NCBI GenBank assembly: GCA_004335835.1
Contig: RWJK01000914.1
Coordinates: 25,678-89,677, forward strand
Direction of reading: 5' to 3'
Length of the DNA stretch: 64,000 nucleotides
DNA from: Scenedesmus sp. ARA3
Taxonomy: Eukaryota > Chlorophyta > Chlorophyceae > Sphaeropleales > Scenedesmaceae
The position numbers and the translations under genes were made by a program. The notes beneath the pieces are model-generated. The model was not told where the DNA came from. It saw nothing but the letters and a program-made list of their open reading frames with translations, and ran no database searches. Shown here piece by piece: positions 22,701 through 35,166 of the stretch (position 1 is the first letter of the stretch; each line of letters opens with the position of its first letter).

Positions 22701-23743
22701 GCTGCCGGGCCCCACCACATGGCGCGCCTCTGCGCTGATGCGGAAGCGGATCACGCTCTTGCGCGCCACCCAGCAGGCCTCCTTGAGGATGAGCAGGTAG
22801 GCCAGCATGAGGAAGCGCAGCACGCTGGGCTCTGCGGCAACAGCGGCAGCAGCAGCAGCAGGACAAAAGTGGCAGTTCAGCAATGCATTTGAGTGACTGC
22901 TGGATAGTAGGCACAAGAGTAGGACGGTGTAGCAGCACAGCAGCCAGGCGGCAGGAATGCGCTGGCCTGACACCTGCCATGCTGCTGTTGGTGCGTACGC
23001 AGCACCTCCTGCTTGCGCACTGTGTGTGCATGGTCATGTTCCAAAAAACCAGATGCACAGCTGGCATCGTTGCCTACTGTACTTCAACTGCTGCCGTTGA
23101 CTGTGCAGCGCCAGGGCAGCAGCGTGCAGACCTCATAGGCCCGCTGCTGTGCAACTCCTGCAAGCGGTGCGGCCCACCTGCACTGTTCAGCCAGCCAGTT
23201 TGCCACCTCCACCAGTCATCAGGCAAGATGCCTTGCACCTCCAGGTGCTGCAGCATCTGCAGGGACGTCAGCTGCCTGGCATGTGCCTGCAGGGCGCCAC
23301 AGCAGTAGGCAGGCGTGCAGAGCAGGCGGCAGGTTGACTTCACAGTGACAAGCAGGGGGACAGACTCAGCTGGGGCAGGCCGAGAGCAGTGCTCAAACCT
23401 GTAAATAAATACACAACCAAGGCGCTTGATGATGGCCTGCAGAGAGCAATAATGCGGAGCAGGTTCCCACAGTTCCAGCTGTTGCTGTCTTGCTGCAGCA
23501 TGCCCTGAAGTCAACAGCCCCGGCTGCGACCCTGCCCACCTCATCCCTGCTGTTTGCTGACACTGTGTGGTGTGGAGTGCCAATCGCTGCATTTGCGTGC
23601 AGCGGCCTGATGGTCAGGCAGACAGTCTTTGAGCCATCAACCTCCTGCTGGACCAGGAAGGGACCTCGGTCTTTTGTGTGAGGGCTTATCACCGAGAACA
23701 GATAGCTGACTATATCTACAGCTAGTTTGCCGCGAGCATTCAT
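19745..23743 (-). CDS. Large Q-rich, RD/RG-rich probable nuclear protein, 4 exons
   Basis: Not recognised. Exons 23743-23540, 23436-23178, 22831-22716 and 22399-19745 chain in phase to about 1077 residues. The first ~190 residues look folded (SYLFSVISPHTKDRGPFLVQ, QGILPDDWWRWQTGWLNS, LMLAYLLILKEACWVARKSV). A long Gln/Tyr/Pro/Ser-rich, prion-like region follows, then an Arg-Asp/Arg-Gly segment (repeated RDRD, GRGRG, SSRGG) and a basic stretch KNKRQRQ that could serve as a nuclear signal. Next comes a short ordered block (about PFPVELDMLKHRF) and an Ala-rich tail. RD/RG composition next to a Q/Y-rich domain is typical of RNA-processing proteins, so a nuclear RNA-related role is inferred. The family of the N-terminal domain is open. 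Confidence 0.5.
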
Positions 23744-24029
23744 CGCAGCATGCTCTTGCAGACTCTGACTGGTGGGCTTGAGCCTTGATCGGCACGCACA
23801 AGAGACAACGGTGCTGCAAGGTGTTTGTCTATTTTATTTCAAAGGCGCCGCTGCATGGGCTGGCCGCAAACTGTGGCAGCCGGCTACTAATCACCAAACC
23901 CTGGAACGAATTTGAACAGCTGTCAGATGTCACTGCAGTCACCTGGCTATCGAGCTGCCTAGGCTTCTGTCCACCGCCTCAAATGGCTTGCGGAAACAAT
24001 ACTCCAACTATCACTAGCCATTGTCTCAG

Positions 24030-24034
24030 TTACA
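24030..24034 (-). terminator. TGTAA poly(A) signal candidate
   Basis: TGTAA on the minus strand, 78 bp past the stop of the dehydroquinate synthase II-like gene. Confidence 0.45.
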
Positions 24035-24111
24035 ATCTTCATAGCTTCCAGCTCACAGCTAGCATTTTTGTAACGTTGCTCTGCGGTGCTGCACCCCGGG
24101 ACAAGTAAAAT

Positions 24112-25065
24112 TCACTTCTCGTTGATGCGCTCCTGTATGCTGATGCCGGTGTGCCGCGCAGCCTCCTGCAGTAGCAGATATACTTTCTGGCCTGGCTGCA
24201 GCTCTGAAACTGACACTGCCTGCCAACTCTGCTGCGAGCCAGCGCCGCGGGTGCCAGCTTCTGAGCTGCCACCAGGCGCTGATGGCGATGCTGAGCTGCT
24301 GCTGCTGCTGCTGCTACTCCTGCTGCTGCTACTACTACTACTGCTGCTGCTACTGCTGCTGCTACTCCCTGGGCCAATGAGCCGGACTGTCTCTGCATTC
24401 TGCAGCAGCGTGCTGTGGCGCGTGCCATCCGCTGTCTCTGCCTCCACTAGCATCTGCCGCAGCAGGCAGCAGCGCAGCAGGGCACAGCCAGCAGGTGGAG
24501 CACACAGCACGTGAGATCAAGGCCATAAAAGACTTGTCACAGCTTTCCATTACAGCTGGCCGGGCAACACATGCGTGGCAAGCAGCCATCCCAATTTCTG
24601 CACACACATGCCAAGCAGCTGTGCAGTGGCGCCATTTCAGCAGTCACTGCACAGCGTGCTGAGTGCTGGTCTCTTCGAATTCTGCTGCATCTGTCATCGG
24701 TATAACAGCCAACCCCGCCATTGCTTGCTCACACATCGCCGCCGGCTGCGCTCACCATAGGTCGTGTCTCAATCTTGCACCTGCCCACCACCGCCGTCTT
24801 TGCCCTGCCTGCAGCATCTGCCACCAACACCTCCGCGCCACTCTTCAGCTCCGACAGGTATGCTGTCTTGCCGTTTGGTGCCTGCACGTACGCGTGCACT
24901 GCGCCCGCATTCACCCTGAAGGGCCTGCTGTTGATGTACTGAGACTCCATGCACTGCGCAGGAGCAGCCAGGCAAGCAGTGTGGCAGTTCACCGCAGCTT
25001 GTCAGACAGGCATACATGATGGCACAATAGTGAGTGTGCATTAGAAGCACAAGCATGTGCATGTG

Positions 25066-25159
<94 letters not shown>

Positions 25160-27109
25160 GGCCTCGCACCTCAGAGTGCACCAGGAACAGTGCGCGGGCG
25201 AAGGATCCCACCAGCATGCCCTCGCCCGGCTGCAGCAGGCTGCACAGGTCCACACACACCCTGTCACACATGCCCACCGGAGACACCCTGCAACAGCAGC
25301 CCGGCAGCGCACCAAATAACTGCAAGCCAAGTTGCTGTTCTGGCAAAGTGGCAGCAAAGCAGCAGGCTAAGCAGCCGTGTCACATTCCTTGCTGTCGGCA
25401 ACAAACTTGCAGCATGGCATTCACACGCTGCACTGCGGCTGCCGAACATGACTGCAACCCCTATCAAAGTTATGTGTCTGACCTGGTGACTGTGGCGACG
25501 TCGTATGTGAACGCCGGCGCTCCTTCTGCTTCCCTCTGCGCAATGTATGCTGCTAGCTGCTTCACCTGCGCCAGCATACGTTTTGCAACAGCACACAGAG
25601 GTGTGATGGGCAGGGCGTATGCTGTGTCTCAACACAATCGTGGTCCGTCCTCCTTGCACGGGCAATGTTGAAATCGCCAAGACACCCACTACAGAAGCCT
25701 GCAGTGGACTACTGTCTGGATGAATCATGCTGTCCATGCCGGCAATGCCTGTGTGTGTTTGGCTGCAGCAGCCATGCTGCGACCTGCAGGGGGTCCTGCG
25801 TGGCTGATGACACAACACCACCTGATACTGTCCATGCTGGCTATGTGTGTGTTCAAAGCCACGTTGCACACCTGTAGGGGGTCCTGCGTGCGCAGCAGCA
25901 CGCCCGCCGTGCCGGTTTCCAGTGCCTCCAGCATCACGCGCGCGTCAGCAGCACAGCCCGCCACCCCCATCAGCTTGCCGGCACCCGACTGGAAGGCTGC
26001 CACCAGGTTCTCAGCTGGGATTATCTGCGCAGCACAGCAGTCGGCACAGCAGAGCACAGCAGACTTTGGGTGGGGGTCTCCTGGTCCGGCATCGCTTGAA
26101 GGTGCGTAGTAACCTTGGTTCTACAAAATCCAGGAGCGATCAAACCTTGTCCTCTCCCGCCACGGCGTAGTAACAACATCAGCGTGCAGTGGCACTCCCT
26201 GCAGAAGGGTGGATTCAACCCACAGCACGGGCAAACAGAGCACCATCACTAGCCCGCTGCAGAAACATCAAAACATTGCTGACTGACCCTACAGAGCACT
26301 GCAGTATCAGGAGCACTGCTAGCAAGCACCAAGGCACGCAGAACGCTGCGCCTGGCGCATACACTCTGGCGTTGCTGACCGACCTTCCAATCTGATGCAT
26401 CCATCAGCAGGAAGCCGTCATATTTGGCTGCTGCCTCCGCTTTCTGCAGGTCTGCCTTGCAGGACAGCTTCAGCAGGCGGCCCACCTGCACTGCAGGCAG
26501 CAGCAGCAAGCCACGCTCGGCAAGGTACACAACCACACTGCCGAGAGCTGCTGCGCCTGAACCTCATCATCATCATGTTACCCATCAAGCCATCAACCTG
26601 AAGCACTCTGTCACCCCAGCAGATAAGGTGCTTGCCACTTGCAGGGTGTTTCTACAGAATGCTGCTCTGAAGTCAGCGAGGCCTGCACTGCTGATGTGGC
26701 ACCAGCAGCACTCACCTTGTTCTCTTGCTGGTCCAGAATGCTGCCATCTTGCTGCAGCGAAAGCGCTTGGAACGTTGCCAACTGTTGCCACGACTGGGCT
26801 AGGTGCAGGGTGTCCTCCTTGAAGAGAGCACGGGAGCAGCCCGCCTCAACTGCTGCTGTCAGCACAGCCTGAGAGGTGCAGAACCAAAAGACCCTCAGGC
26901 TTGCCCACTGCTTAATGCTGTTGTGTCTGTGTTATCATACAGCGCACCTGGTTCGTAGTCTCTACCCAAACATCCCTGGGAACAGCAGAAGCACAGAAAT
27001 GCCTGGCCCTGATCCGCAGCTGCTTGCTTGCTGCCCAAGCCCAAAGGGGAAGGTTAGGGTGACATTCATTGGTTCGGCCAGACAGGCCACTATTGGGTTG
27101 TAACCGCAT
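24112..27109 (-). CDS. 3-dehydroquinate synthase II-like protein (archaeal type), plastid-targeted
   Basis: Eight exons (27109-26948, 26868-26716, 26485-26384, 26024-25872, 25565-25483, 25287-25170, 24953-24756, 24453-24112) join in phase to about 436 residues. Family blocks appear in order: [105 protein letters not shown], ending IQERINEK. In archaea this enzyme makes 3-dehydroquinate from an aminodeoxy-heptulosonate in an AroB-independent shikimate entry. In phototrophs the role of homologues is, to my knowledge, unsettled. The first ~45 residues (Arg, Ser, Ala-rich, few acidic) resemble a plastid transit peptide. A poly-Ser insert of about 25 residues near the C-terminus is coded by CAG/CTG-type repeats. 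It is divergent from the lipase gene. Confidence 0.88.
25069..25158 (+). repeat. (CAG)30 tract just inside an intron
   Basis: About 30 uninterrupted CAG units in the intron between the HSE-ending exon and the [10 protein letters not shown] exon of the dehydroquinate synthase II-like gene. It starts about 12 bp from the donor on the coding strand, unlike the acceptor-linked tracts elsewhere. Confidence 0.95.
25741..25806 (-). repeat. Partial copy of an exon 3' end and donor
   Basis: This block of about 65 bp resembles 25835-25890. It repeats the TQDPLQ codons at the end of the exon 26024-25872 and the following intron start. The copy's donor-like GTCGCAG is weaker than the real GTGTGC. Confidence 0.7.
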
Positions 27110-27623
27110 TTTTTGTGGTTTTCTGGCGACAATTCCAGAGCCTCGTGATGATCACGCTTCTAGGGCTTGTTTGAGTGTCGATTGCATTGCCGAAACTCCG
27201 CAAATGCTGGCTGATCATGTGCATTCAATAGCTTTCTAACAGATGTGCAGCAAGACTGCCGCATCCTTGCTTGCCATTGTCTTTGGGTCCCCGTAACGTC
27301 GCACCCTGTCACATCCTCACCCTGCTGACTTGGCTGCCCACGTTTGAGGTCTGTGGCGGCTTTCACATCATCAGTGTGGCGTCTGTTGGTGAGCAGAAGT
27401 AGTACTTGGAAGCCACATCTAGTCAACGCGAGCAACAACAGTAAATGCTGCGAGCTAGCCCTGCACCCTGTCGCCGCAACTGATCTAGATTTATTTACCC
27501 TGAAGTAGCCTGGTTCGGGCAGCGGTAGGAGGCGTCCTCGCGCTTGTTGGCGCCATCAGGAGCCACGCTCGACTGAGCTGGCAGTGACTCGGTCTATCCG
27601 CCTGTCCCTCCTACAGCAATCGA
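27110..27623. promoter_or_regulatory. Divergent promoter region between two plastid-related genes
   Basis: 514 bp separate the ATG of the dehydroquinate synthase II-like gene (minus) from the ATG of the PLIP-like lipase (plus). I see no clear TATA box. Two promoters or one bidirectional promoter must lie here if both gene starts are right. Confidence 0.55.
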
Positions 27624-30072
27624 ATGGTGTTTCCTTTAGCAGTTCCAGCTTATATCAATGAGCCTTTGAGCTACGCACGCTGGCCAGTGCTGCAGCTCAA
27701 GGTCCAGCCCAGGAAGCATGGCTTTCCCGTCATCCGCTGCAGCCTTAGCATGCCCGGAAGGCATCAGCAGCGTCACTCTGGGAGCCCGCGGCCTGCTGCC
27801 GGCCTCGCTTGGTCCAGCGGCCTGCGCCAGGGCTTCCAGGTGGCCTACCAGTACCAGCAGGTGGCCCTGGAGAAGTCTCTGCAGACGCTGCAACGCGTGG
27901 GCACCCTAATTCGATCGACCAGCGTGGATTGCATGTCAGCTCTGGGCACCAAGAAGCAGGCCAGCCAAGGCCTACCACCGCCAGGTCAGCAGCCCCCTGA
28001 AGATGAGCAGCAGCAGGCAGCAGGGCAATCCAGTGCCCGCCTCAGCCGCTTCATCACCACTGCCAGCAATGCAGAGGTAGCAGCCGCAGCAATGCTGTCA
28101 GACTTGAGCAACCTGGCGTACGACGTGCAGGCAATCAGCGCACAGCGCCTACGGGACACCCACAGCCTCTCCCTGGTGGCGCACAGCAAGCAGGCAGTGG
28201 CGCAGCTGCTGCCGTCAGGCTCAGCAGCGGCACGCGCGCAGCTGCAGGCAGCAGCAGACGCCGACGCAGCCGCACCAATCGCACAGCCCGCCAGCAGCCA
28301 GCTGCTGCAGGCGCTGCCAAGGCCAGCAGCAGTGCGGCGCCGCTCACAGGAGGCAGCAGTGCAAGCTGGCATGCCGCAGAGCCCGGCAGCAGCCGGTGCA
28401 GCTCCAGGCGGCTTCTCAGCCTATCTCACCAGCAGCGCCAGCTTCGGCCAGTCAGGATCAGCACCAACCTCGCCACGCACGCCATTCGTGCTGTCCTCGT
28501 TCGCTGAGACAGATGATGCGCCTAGTCCAGCAGATGGTCAGCTGGCGACGGCATCCGGTGCAGTCAGCAGCCCAAGCACCCCTCGCCGCGCCTCATCTGC
28601 TTTGTCAGCAGCAGCACCAAGCCGCAGCGGCAGCCTTGCAGCGGCTCCTGCAGGCATCGATGTGCCGCTGCTGCAGCTGCAGTCCAGCGGCTCAGCAGGC
28701 GCAGCGCTTGCAGCGCAGCTGATGCAGTACCAGCTGCAGGATGTTGAGGCGCTGCCTGCAGCACAGTACCAGCTGGCTGGCGATGCAGCGGAGCAGCAGG
28801 CCATGCTGGACCTGCAGCAGCAGGAGCAGCTGGTGCTGCTGGAGATGCAGCACACGCAGCAGCTGCAGGCGCTGCTGCAGCAGGAGCAGGCCATAATGCA
28901 GCAGCTGCAGGAGCAGGCGAGCCTTGCCAGCATGGATGCTGCTGACGACACAGAGAGCAGCGCAGACGTAGCAGCCGGCGGCAACGGCAGCAGCAATGCG
29001 TGGTGGTGGCTGCAGCAGCTGCAGCGCCAGGCGGCAGCAGCTACGGCGCTCGCCACGGCTGCTGCAGCTCCCAACGCCGCTGCTGCTGCCGCGCGCAGCA
29101 GCGCGGACGTTCCAAAGCCGGACGCACCTCCGTCTGACTGGTTTGTCTGCGATGGCCCTGGCGCGGATGGCAGCAATGCAGCTCCCATCCGTTACTTTGT
29201 CATCCAGGGCTCCATCACGCTGGACCACTGGCGCATCAACCTGACCATCGACCCCTGCGAGTTCGAGGGCGGGGCGCTGGGTGGCGTGAAGGTGCACCGC
29301 GGCGTGTATGAGGCAGCGCTGGAGATGCTGGATGTGTTTGTGCCCTACGTGACGGAGCACCTGGCGCAGCACCCTGACGGCATGATCGCCTTCACTGGGC
29401 ACAGCCTGGGCGGCAGCCTGGCCACGCTGCTGATGCTGCTGCTGGTGCACAGGTGGGCTGGAGGGGCGTGATGGCGGTTTTTGCGCAGCTGCAGCCTAGC
29501 TAGCATGTTGTGTGGTGGCGGGGATGTGCTTCTTGAGCAAGCCTGGCAATCACCTTCAGTTCCTCTGCATGCGCAAGCCCTCACACGTGTCGTTTGTTTC
29601 TCTCCTGCCTCGCCCGCTGCTCACCTGCAGGGGCATCCTGCCCGCCGCCAACGTGGCCACCGTGCGCACCTTCGGCGCCCCGGCCATCTTCTGCGAGGGC
29701 GCAACCGGCTCCCCGCCGGCCGCCGGCTCCTGCCAGTCCTGCAGCCTGCCCTGCCAGCACCGCAAGGAACGCTCTGCAGCCTCTGCTGCTGCCAGCGCTG
29801 CTGCAGCCGCCGCGCACGGCGCGGCCACAGCTGATGATGCGGCGCATACCGGCGGGCTGCTTGGCAAGCTGGGCCTGGCGCATGAGAAGGTGGTGAACGT
29901 GGTGATGACGCGTGACATCGTGCCGCGCGCATTTGTGTGTGACTACACGCTGGTGGCGGAGCTGCTCAAGAGCTGGCTGCCCAGCTTCAAAGAGCACGTG
30001 GGCCTGGCAGACTGCAAAGAGCACAAGGTGGGTGCAGGGGGTTGGTTTCTTCGCTGGTATAAACACCACTTT

Positions 30073-30107
<35 letters not shown>

Positions 30108-31251
30108 CACTATGTCACTACTGCAGGGAGCACAGGGTGGGCCTAGGGCTGTAGCCGCTGGGGGTTGTCTGGGGGTTGCCTGAGGGTGAAGCTGCTGGGC
30201 ATCGCCAGCTCAGCTGTGGCTGCTGCTGCGCTCTCTGTGTTGTAGATACGAGTCAAAGTTGCACTGCACTGCCAGATGTCTCATTTGTCAGCATTGATGA
30301 CGTTTGCTACCATGCACGACCTGACCACTTTTGTGCGCCTGCTGCTGCTCCGTGTCACCTGCCTCCTCTCTCCCTTGCCCACACCAGGCGTTGTACAACT
30401 TCATCGGCACCATTGAGGTGCTGCAGCCCAGCGCCGCCTGCCCCTTTGTGCTGCCAGACGAGGGCCTCAGCGCCATGCTGCCAGAGCAGGCAGCACTCTA
30501 CAAGCTCACCGAGCCCTGCTGCAACCTGCCAGACCCTGCAGCAGCAGCAGAGGAAGAAGCAGAGCGGCCGTCTTTTGCTGAGTTTCTGGCACAGGCCGCT
30601 GCCAGCCCCTGCAGCGGCTGCGGCGGGAGCTGCAGCGTCAGTTGCAGCAGCAGCCACGCTTGTGGCAGCGCCAGCGCTTGCCAGGAGCTCGACAGCAGCA
30701 GCTGCAGCAGCTCTCAGCAGGCAGAAGACGACAGCAGCAGCAGCGGCCGTGTCAAGAAAGGCAAGCTGGGCAACTTTGGCAGCTGGGGCAGCCTGACCAG
30801 CCTGAGCAACCTCAGCCTCACTTCAGCCATTGCAGACCTCACCAGCCGCTTCACTTTGACTGCCGGCAACAGCGGCAGCATTGTGAGTGTGCCTGTAACG
30901 GCAGAGGAGGCAGCAACCGAGGCAGCAGCAGCAGCAGTTTGCCAGGCAGTTACAGTTGCTGAGGCTGCTGCGCAAGACGATGTGCCTGCTGAGGTTGCTG
31001 CTGCATACCTGGCTGCGCCAGCAGCAGCAGCGGCGGCTGTAGCTGATGCCGGCAGCAGCAGCAGCACGCAGCCGCAGACGCTGGGTGATGCCATCCTCAC
31101 GTTCATGAACAGCCCTCACCCCTTGGAGACGCTTGGTGAGATGCGTGCGTATGGCCCTGCAGGCCAAATCAGCCGCTTCCATAACCCTAACTCCTACACA
31201 GTGGGCCTGCAGCAGCTGTGCGGCGTGCGCGTGTATGAGCACTCGCAGTGA
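27624..31251 (+). CDS. PLIP-like plastid class 3 lipase
   Basis: Three exons (27624-29452, 29631-30027, 30388-31251) join in phase to about 1029 residues, far longer than plant PLIPs because of Gln/Ala/Ser-rich insertions. Around residues 150-190 is the family helix (LSDLSNLAYDVQAIS). The catalytic domain begins near DWFVCDGP and RYFVIQGS. The nucleophile is Ser594 in GHSLGGS, followed by FGAPAIFC and the TRDIVPRAFVCDY block that carries the likely catalytic Asp. The C-terminal FMNSPHPLETLGEMRAYG block matches plant PLIPs. Those are plastid phospholipase A1/galactolipases that release acyl groups from thylakoid lipids for export. The N-terminus lacks early acidic residues, consistent with a transit peptide. 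The substrate here is not determined. Confidence 0.9.
30074..30106 (+). repeat. (CAG)n in lipase intron 2
   Basis: About ten CAG units near the start of intron 2, 47 bp past the donor. Confidence 0.9.
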
Positions 31252-34200
31252 GCGGTGGTGCGCGTGTGGCGCTTCTGCTGTGCCGTGTTGTGCCTTGCGC
31301 TGGCATGTTGCAGCAGCTTGTGTGATGGTGTGGAAGAGATTCGCGCGAGGACAGAGGTGGAGGCATCAAGCAGGATCGGTAGTAATAGCATTAGCACTTT
31401 AGCACTAGCACTTTGGTGGGTACCGGGCGGCAGGGTGTGGTGGTGTATGTGCTGTGTGCCATGCAAGCAGCGGGGCCCCAGCTCCCTGTGCAAGCTGGTG
31501 CACTGTGGAGCCCTGTCATATTGAGCTTTTGCACGTGTTTCAAACGCATACTCTGGCGTTGCCTGAGGCTTTTGCCTGCATAGCTGGTCACGGCTAGTTC
31601 ATATGTGTAGTGCAGCCTGCTGCTGTGTCACGCGGCGCTGCTGTGTGACGCAGCAGCAACTGCTGCTGCAGCACTTGACACCGCGCAACTGCAGGTATGT
31701 CTGTGTTTGCGCCGCCACGAATCTGCGACCAGCCACCCAACCATCGACGCAGCTGTAGATACATTCAGGTTGTGGCTGCATGACTGGCGGCAGCAGGACA
31801 GCAAGTTGGGTTGCAGCAGGGCTTGGGTTTTGTTCGGCTGTTCATAGGCTTGAGTTCTCTCTTGTATCTACGTTCACAGCACTTGCGGGCAGCTGCAGGC
31901 AGCGTTCGTGGAGCGTGTGCGGGTTGCTGCAGTGCATGCAACAGGCCGTTTACGCAAGCTTGTGTTGCTTCAGGTGCCGCAGTACCCCTCATAGGTGGCG
32001 TGCATGGTTGTGAGCTGCCTTGCAAGTTGCCTCTGTGCTCCTGGCCAGGCGTCAGCTGCAGGATGTGCTTTGGCTGCTGATGCTTTAGTTGTGCAGCCAT
32101 CCTCAACAACACGTGCATTACTAAATGTGCCAGCTAGATGGTAGAAGGATGTTGCTGCTGGCAGGGGCAGTGCGCAGGTGTGTCATGGACATTGTTATGC
32201 AGGCATCGCGGTCAGATATCTCTTGGAATGACACTCAGGCGTGTGGCATGCTGCTATGGGTGTGTGCAGCCTGTCAACAAACTGCATGGCATCGCTCTGC
32301 TTTGCCTGGCGTGCGTCAAGCTGTGTCAAGTGGGTGGTGCCAGGCTGGCTTGTATTGTTGTGGGCTTGCTTGTCATATGTGTGCGGGTGTGTGCGTCAAT
32401 GATCAGATATGTGCTTGTTTGCATGTTGTTCTTGTGTCTGCTTGCTTGAAGTGGTGCGCTAGGCAACCACACATTTATGTCTTTTGGTCTGGGTGTGTGT
32501 GCTTGTGGGTGCTAGCCTGCTGAAACAATGGCATGCTTCTGGTGGCATGAAAGGGCGTGCCAACGCAGGCTGCTGCTGTTTTTGGGAGCGCTGCTGGCTG
32601 CGGTCTCTCCTGTGTGAGACGCTGGCTGCTGCCATCAGGCGGCCTTTGCAGCCATGTGCACTTCCAGCGACGGCAGTGGGGCGTTATCACCTGGTCTTGG
32701 ACTCTGCAGCAGGATGGGCATGCGATTGACAACAACAAAAGGTTGCTCTTTTGAGTGGTGTGCTGTGCATGTGGGCGCAGGCGGATAGCCTGCTGCCCGG
32801 CAGGAGTGAAGCACTGGCATGCATCAACACACCACATGTGTACACTACGCATGCGCGCCTGGCTGCCTGTCGCAATCAGGCAGCAGTGACTTGCAGGAGA
32901 AGAGCTGCTGCAGCTGTCTGGCTGCAGCGCGTGTCCCAGCCCCTGTGCTGTGATTTATTGTTGCATGCTGTTAGCTGTGAATGTGAGTGTTGCACTCTCT
33001 GTGTACCCTGAACCCTCCTGTGTCTTTGCACACCACAGCCTTGCGGGGGCTGTGCTGTGCTCGAGCCAAGAAGGAATTTGTGCATTCTGGCAGTGTTTTG
33101 CATGCATGGCCAACCTCAGCAACCACAGGCGGTGCTGTGCTGTGCCGCGCTTGCCACCTACATTGTTGTGCCAGCAGCAGGGTATGACAGCAGGGCATGG
33201 AATAAAAGGATGGGCCACTGTTGCTGTTGTGATGTGTGGGTGTGAGCGCAGCAGCGTTGTGTTGGTGATGCTTGTGTGCGCGTGTCTGTACCAACAGGCT
33301 GTGTGCTGTCGCTGATACAGCACCTTAATGCTGACCATCATCAAGCTGCTGTTTTTTGACAAGCTCTCTTTGGCAGTGATTGCACCACCCTGCCGCATCA
33401 AAACCAACGGCTTGCTATGTTCCGGCATTGCTCGCCACTGGTGCTTTTTGGAAGGAAGCCAGCAGAATGAGACTTTACTGGAGCCGTTGCAACACTTTGC
33501 GGCTCGTTGGGGAAGATTTTGTGAAATGGTGGACTGCAGTTTTGGCATCACATGGCAGTCGTGACACATGCACTTTACGCTGCTTCTTCACTGCAGCGGA
33601 CGTGACCAATGAGAGCCTGCTGGCAATGGATCGCAGGCATTTTTGCAACGCACCTGACGCAATTTTTGCTTGCATCTTATGGTTCTGTATGGCTTACAAC
33701 GGTATGCATTGGCTGTGTTTTGACTTTGCATCTGCAGCTCAAGCTTGCTTTTGTGATCATCTGGCTGTGCCTGTGATTTGGCCCGTGCCAAGTTGGCGGC
33801 CAGTGGCAGCTGCTGGTGCAGCGTGCGCTGTCAGACCACCACTGCCAGCAACCATCAAGCTGGCACGAATGACTGCTTTTCTTTTGCACCCTTTGTGGCT
33901 CTGCATGGCTGGCTGCCGCGCACGGTGGCAGCCGTGGAGCTTTTTGTTTGTTCTTTGAGTGACGCGTTGACCAACGCGTGAGTGCTGATGCCTGCGTGAG
34001 GCACTGTCGTGTGGCGTTGCCGAACGTGGGGGCGTGGCTGCATGCAAGGTGGGGCTTGCTTGCCAGAACTGCTTGTGTTTTGCGTGCTCGCCAATGTGCG
34101 GTATGCAAGGCTGCGTGAGTGCTGCAGAGGAGCAGGAACCCGGATGTGAAGGGTAGTGCACGTGGCACTTGGTAGGAGCGCGTGGCAGGCAGCAAGCCGC

Positions 34201-35166
34201 ACTTGTTTTCTTTGACCAGACAGCATTTGTATTTGAATTTGAACAATGGCGGCTGTGCCCACAGCAGGTGTGACTGCTAGGTGAGTGCCTTGCCGCCTGA
34301 GAGGCGTGTGTCGGCTGCTGGCTTGGCTGTGCTGCTTGTCGCCAGCAGGTTGAGCTGCTGTGCTGCAGCAGCACAGCCTTCCAGTGGAACAGCACAGGTT
34401 TGATCGCTCCCTTTTGGTTCTTTGTGTGACAGGTTGAAGTGCGCAAGGGAGATGGCAGCATTGTGCGTTCACGATGCTTCAGGCTGCTCACCCGTGTGTG
34501 GTGACAATGAAATTCGATGCTGATTACTTGATGGTTGTGAGCGCAGTTGATACACTGCAGCTTGATGACATGAAATCCATGGCGCAGCTGGCGCGGATCT
34601 GGCTGCTTGTGCTTCTGTCAATAAACATGTAACATCAGACGCAATGTGCTGAGCAGCAGGTGACAGAGGTTTTGCGTCCCAACCATCAGCAGCTGATGTC
34701 AGAGTTGCTGAAACGTAGGCGCCTACGTTGCCGGCAGAGTTGTACAGGGCACTACCTTGCCAGGTACTATCACAGCACCTGAGCCTCTGGAACCAACAGG
34801 TCTGGCAACCATTGACGTCAACCGCTAGCCTCGAGATCCTTTTCAAGCACATCGCAAACGCACCACAGGCTTTTAGATGCGCATTTAAGCCACGCGGGAC
34901 CCTCAGGGTGTCTGCTGAGAGCCTGTCTTTGCAGTGTTCAGCAAGCCCTGACGCGTGACAGTGAAGGTTGAGGACACAAAGACGTCTCATATAGTTTAAT
35001 ATTTCACTCTTAATACCTTCATTACTGCTAACGAAATACCGTTGGTTGTGCTTACTGCCGCAGTACAAGACCAGCTGCACTTCCCGCCTGGCGCGATGCG
35101 TGTACTTTCGGCTTGTGCCACTGGACAAAGCAAAGCATGAACGAACACAACGGCTGACACAATTCA
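31252..35166. other. 3.9-kb stretch without a supportable gene
   Basis: The plus strand is T/G-rich with many short frames on both strands, including a 276-codon minus frame (34469-35299) and a 244-codon minus frame (33757-34491). They have no conserved blocks I recognise and no splice-phase support. It may be a long 3' UTR of the lipase, an lncRNA or degenerate DNA. TGTAA occurs near 34629 but is distant from any stop. Confidence 0.45.
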
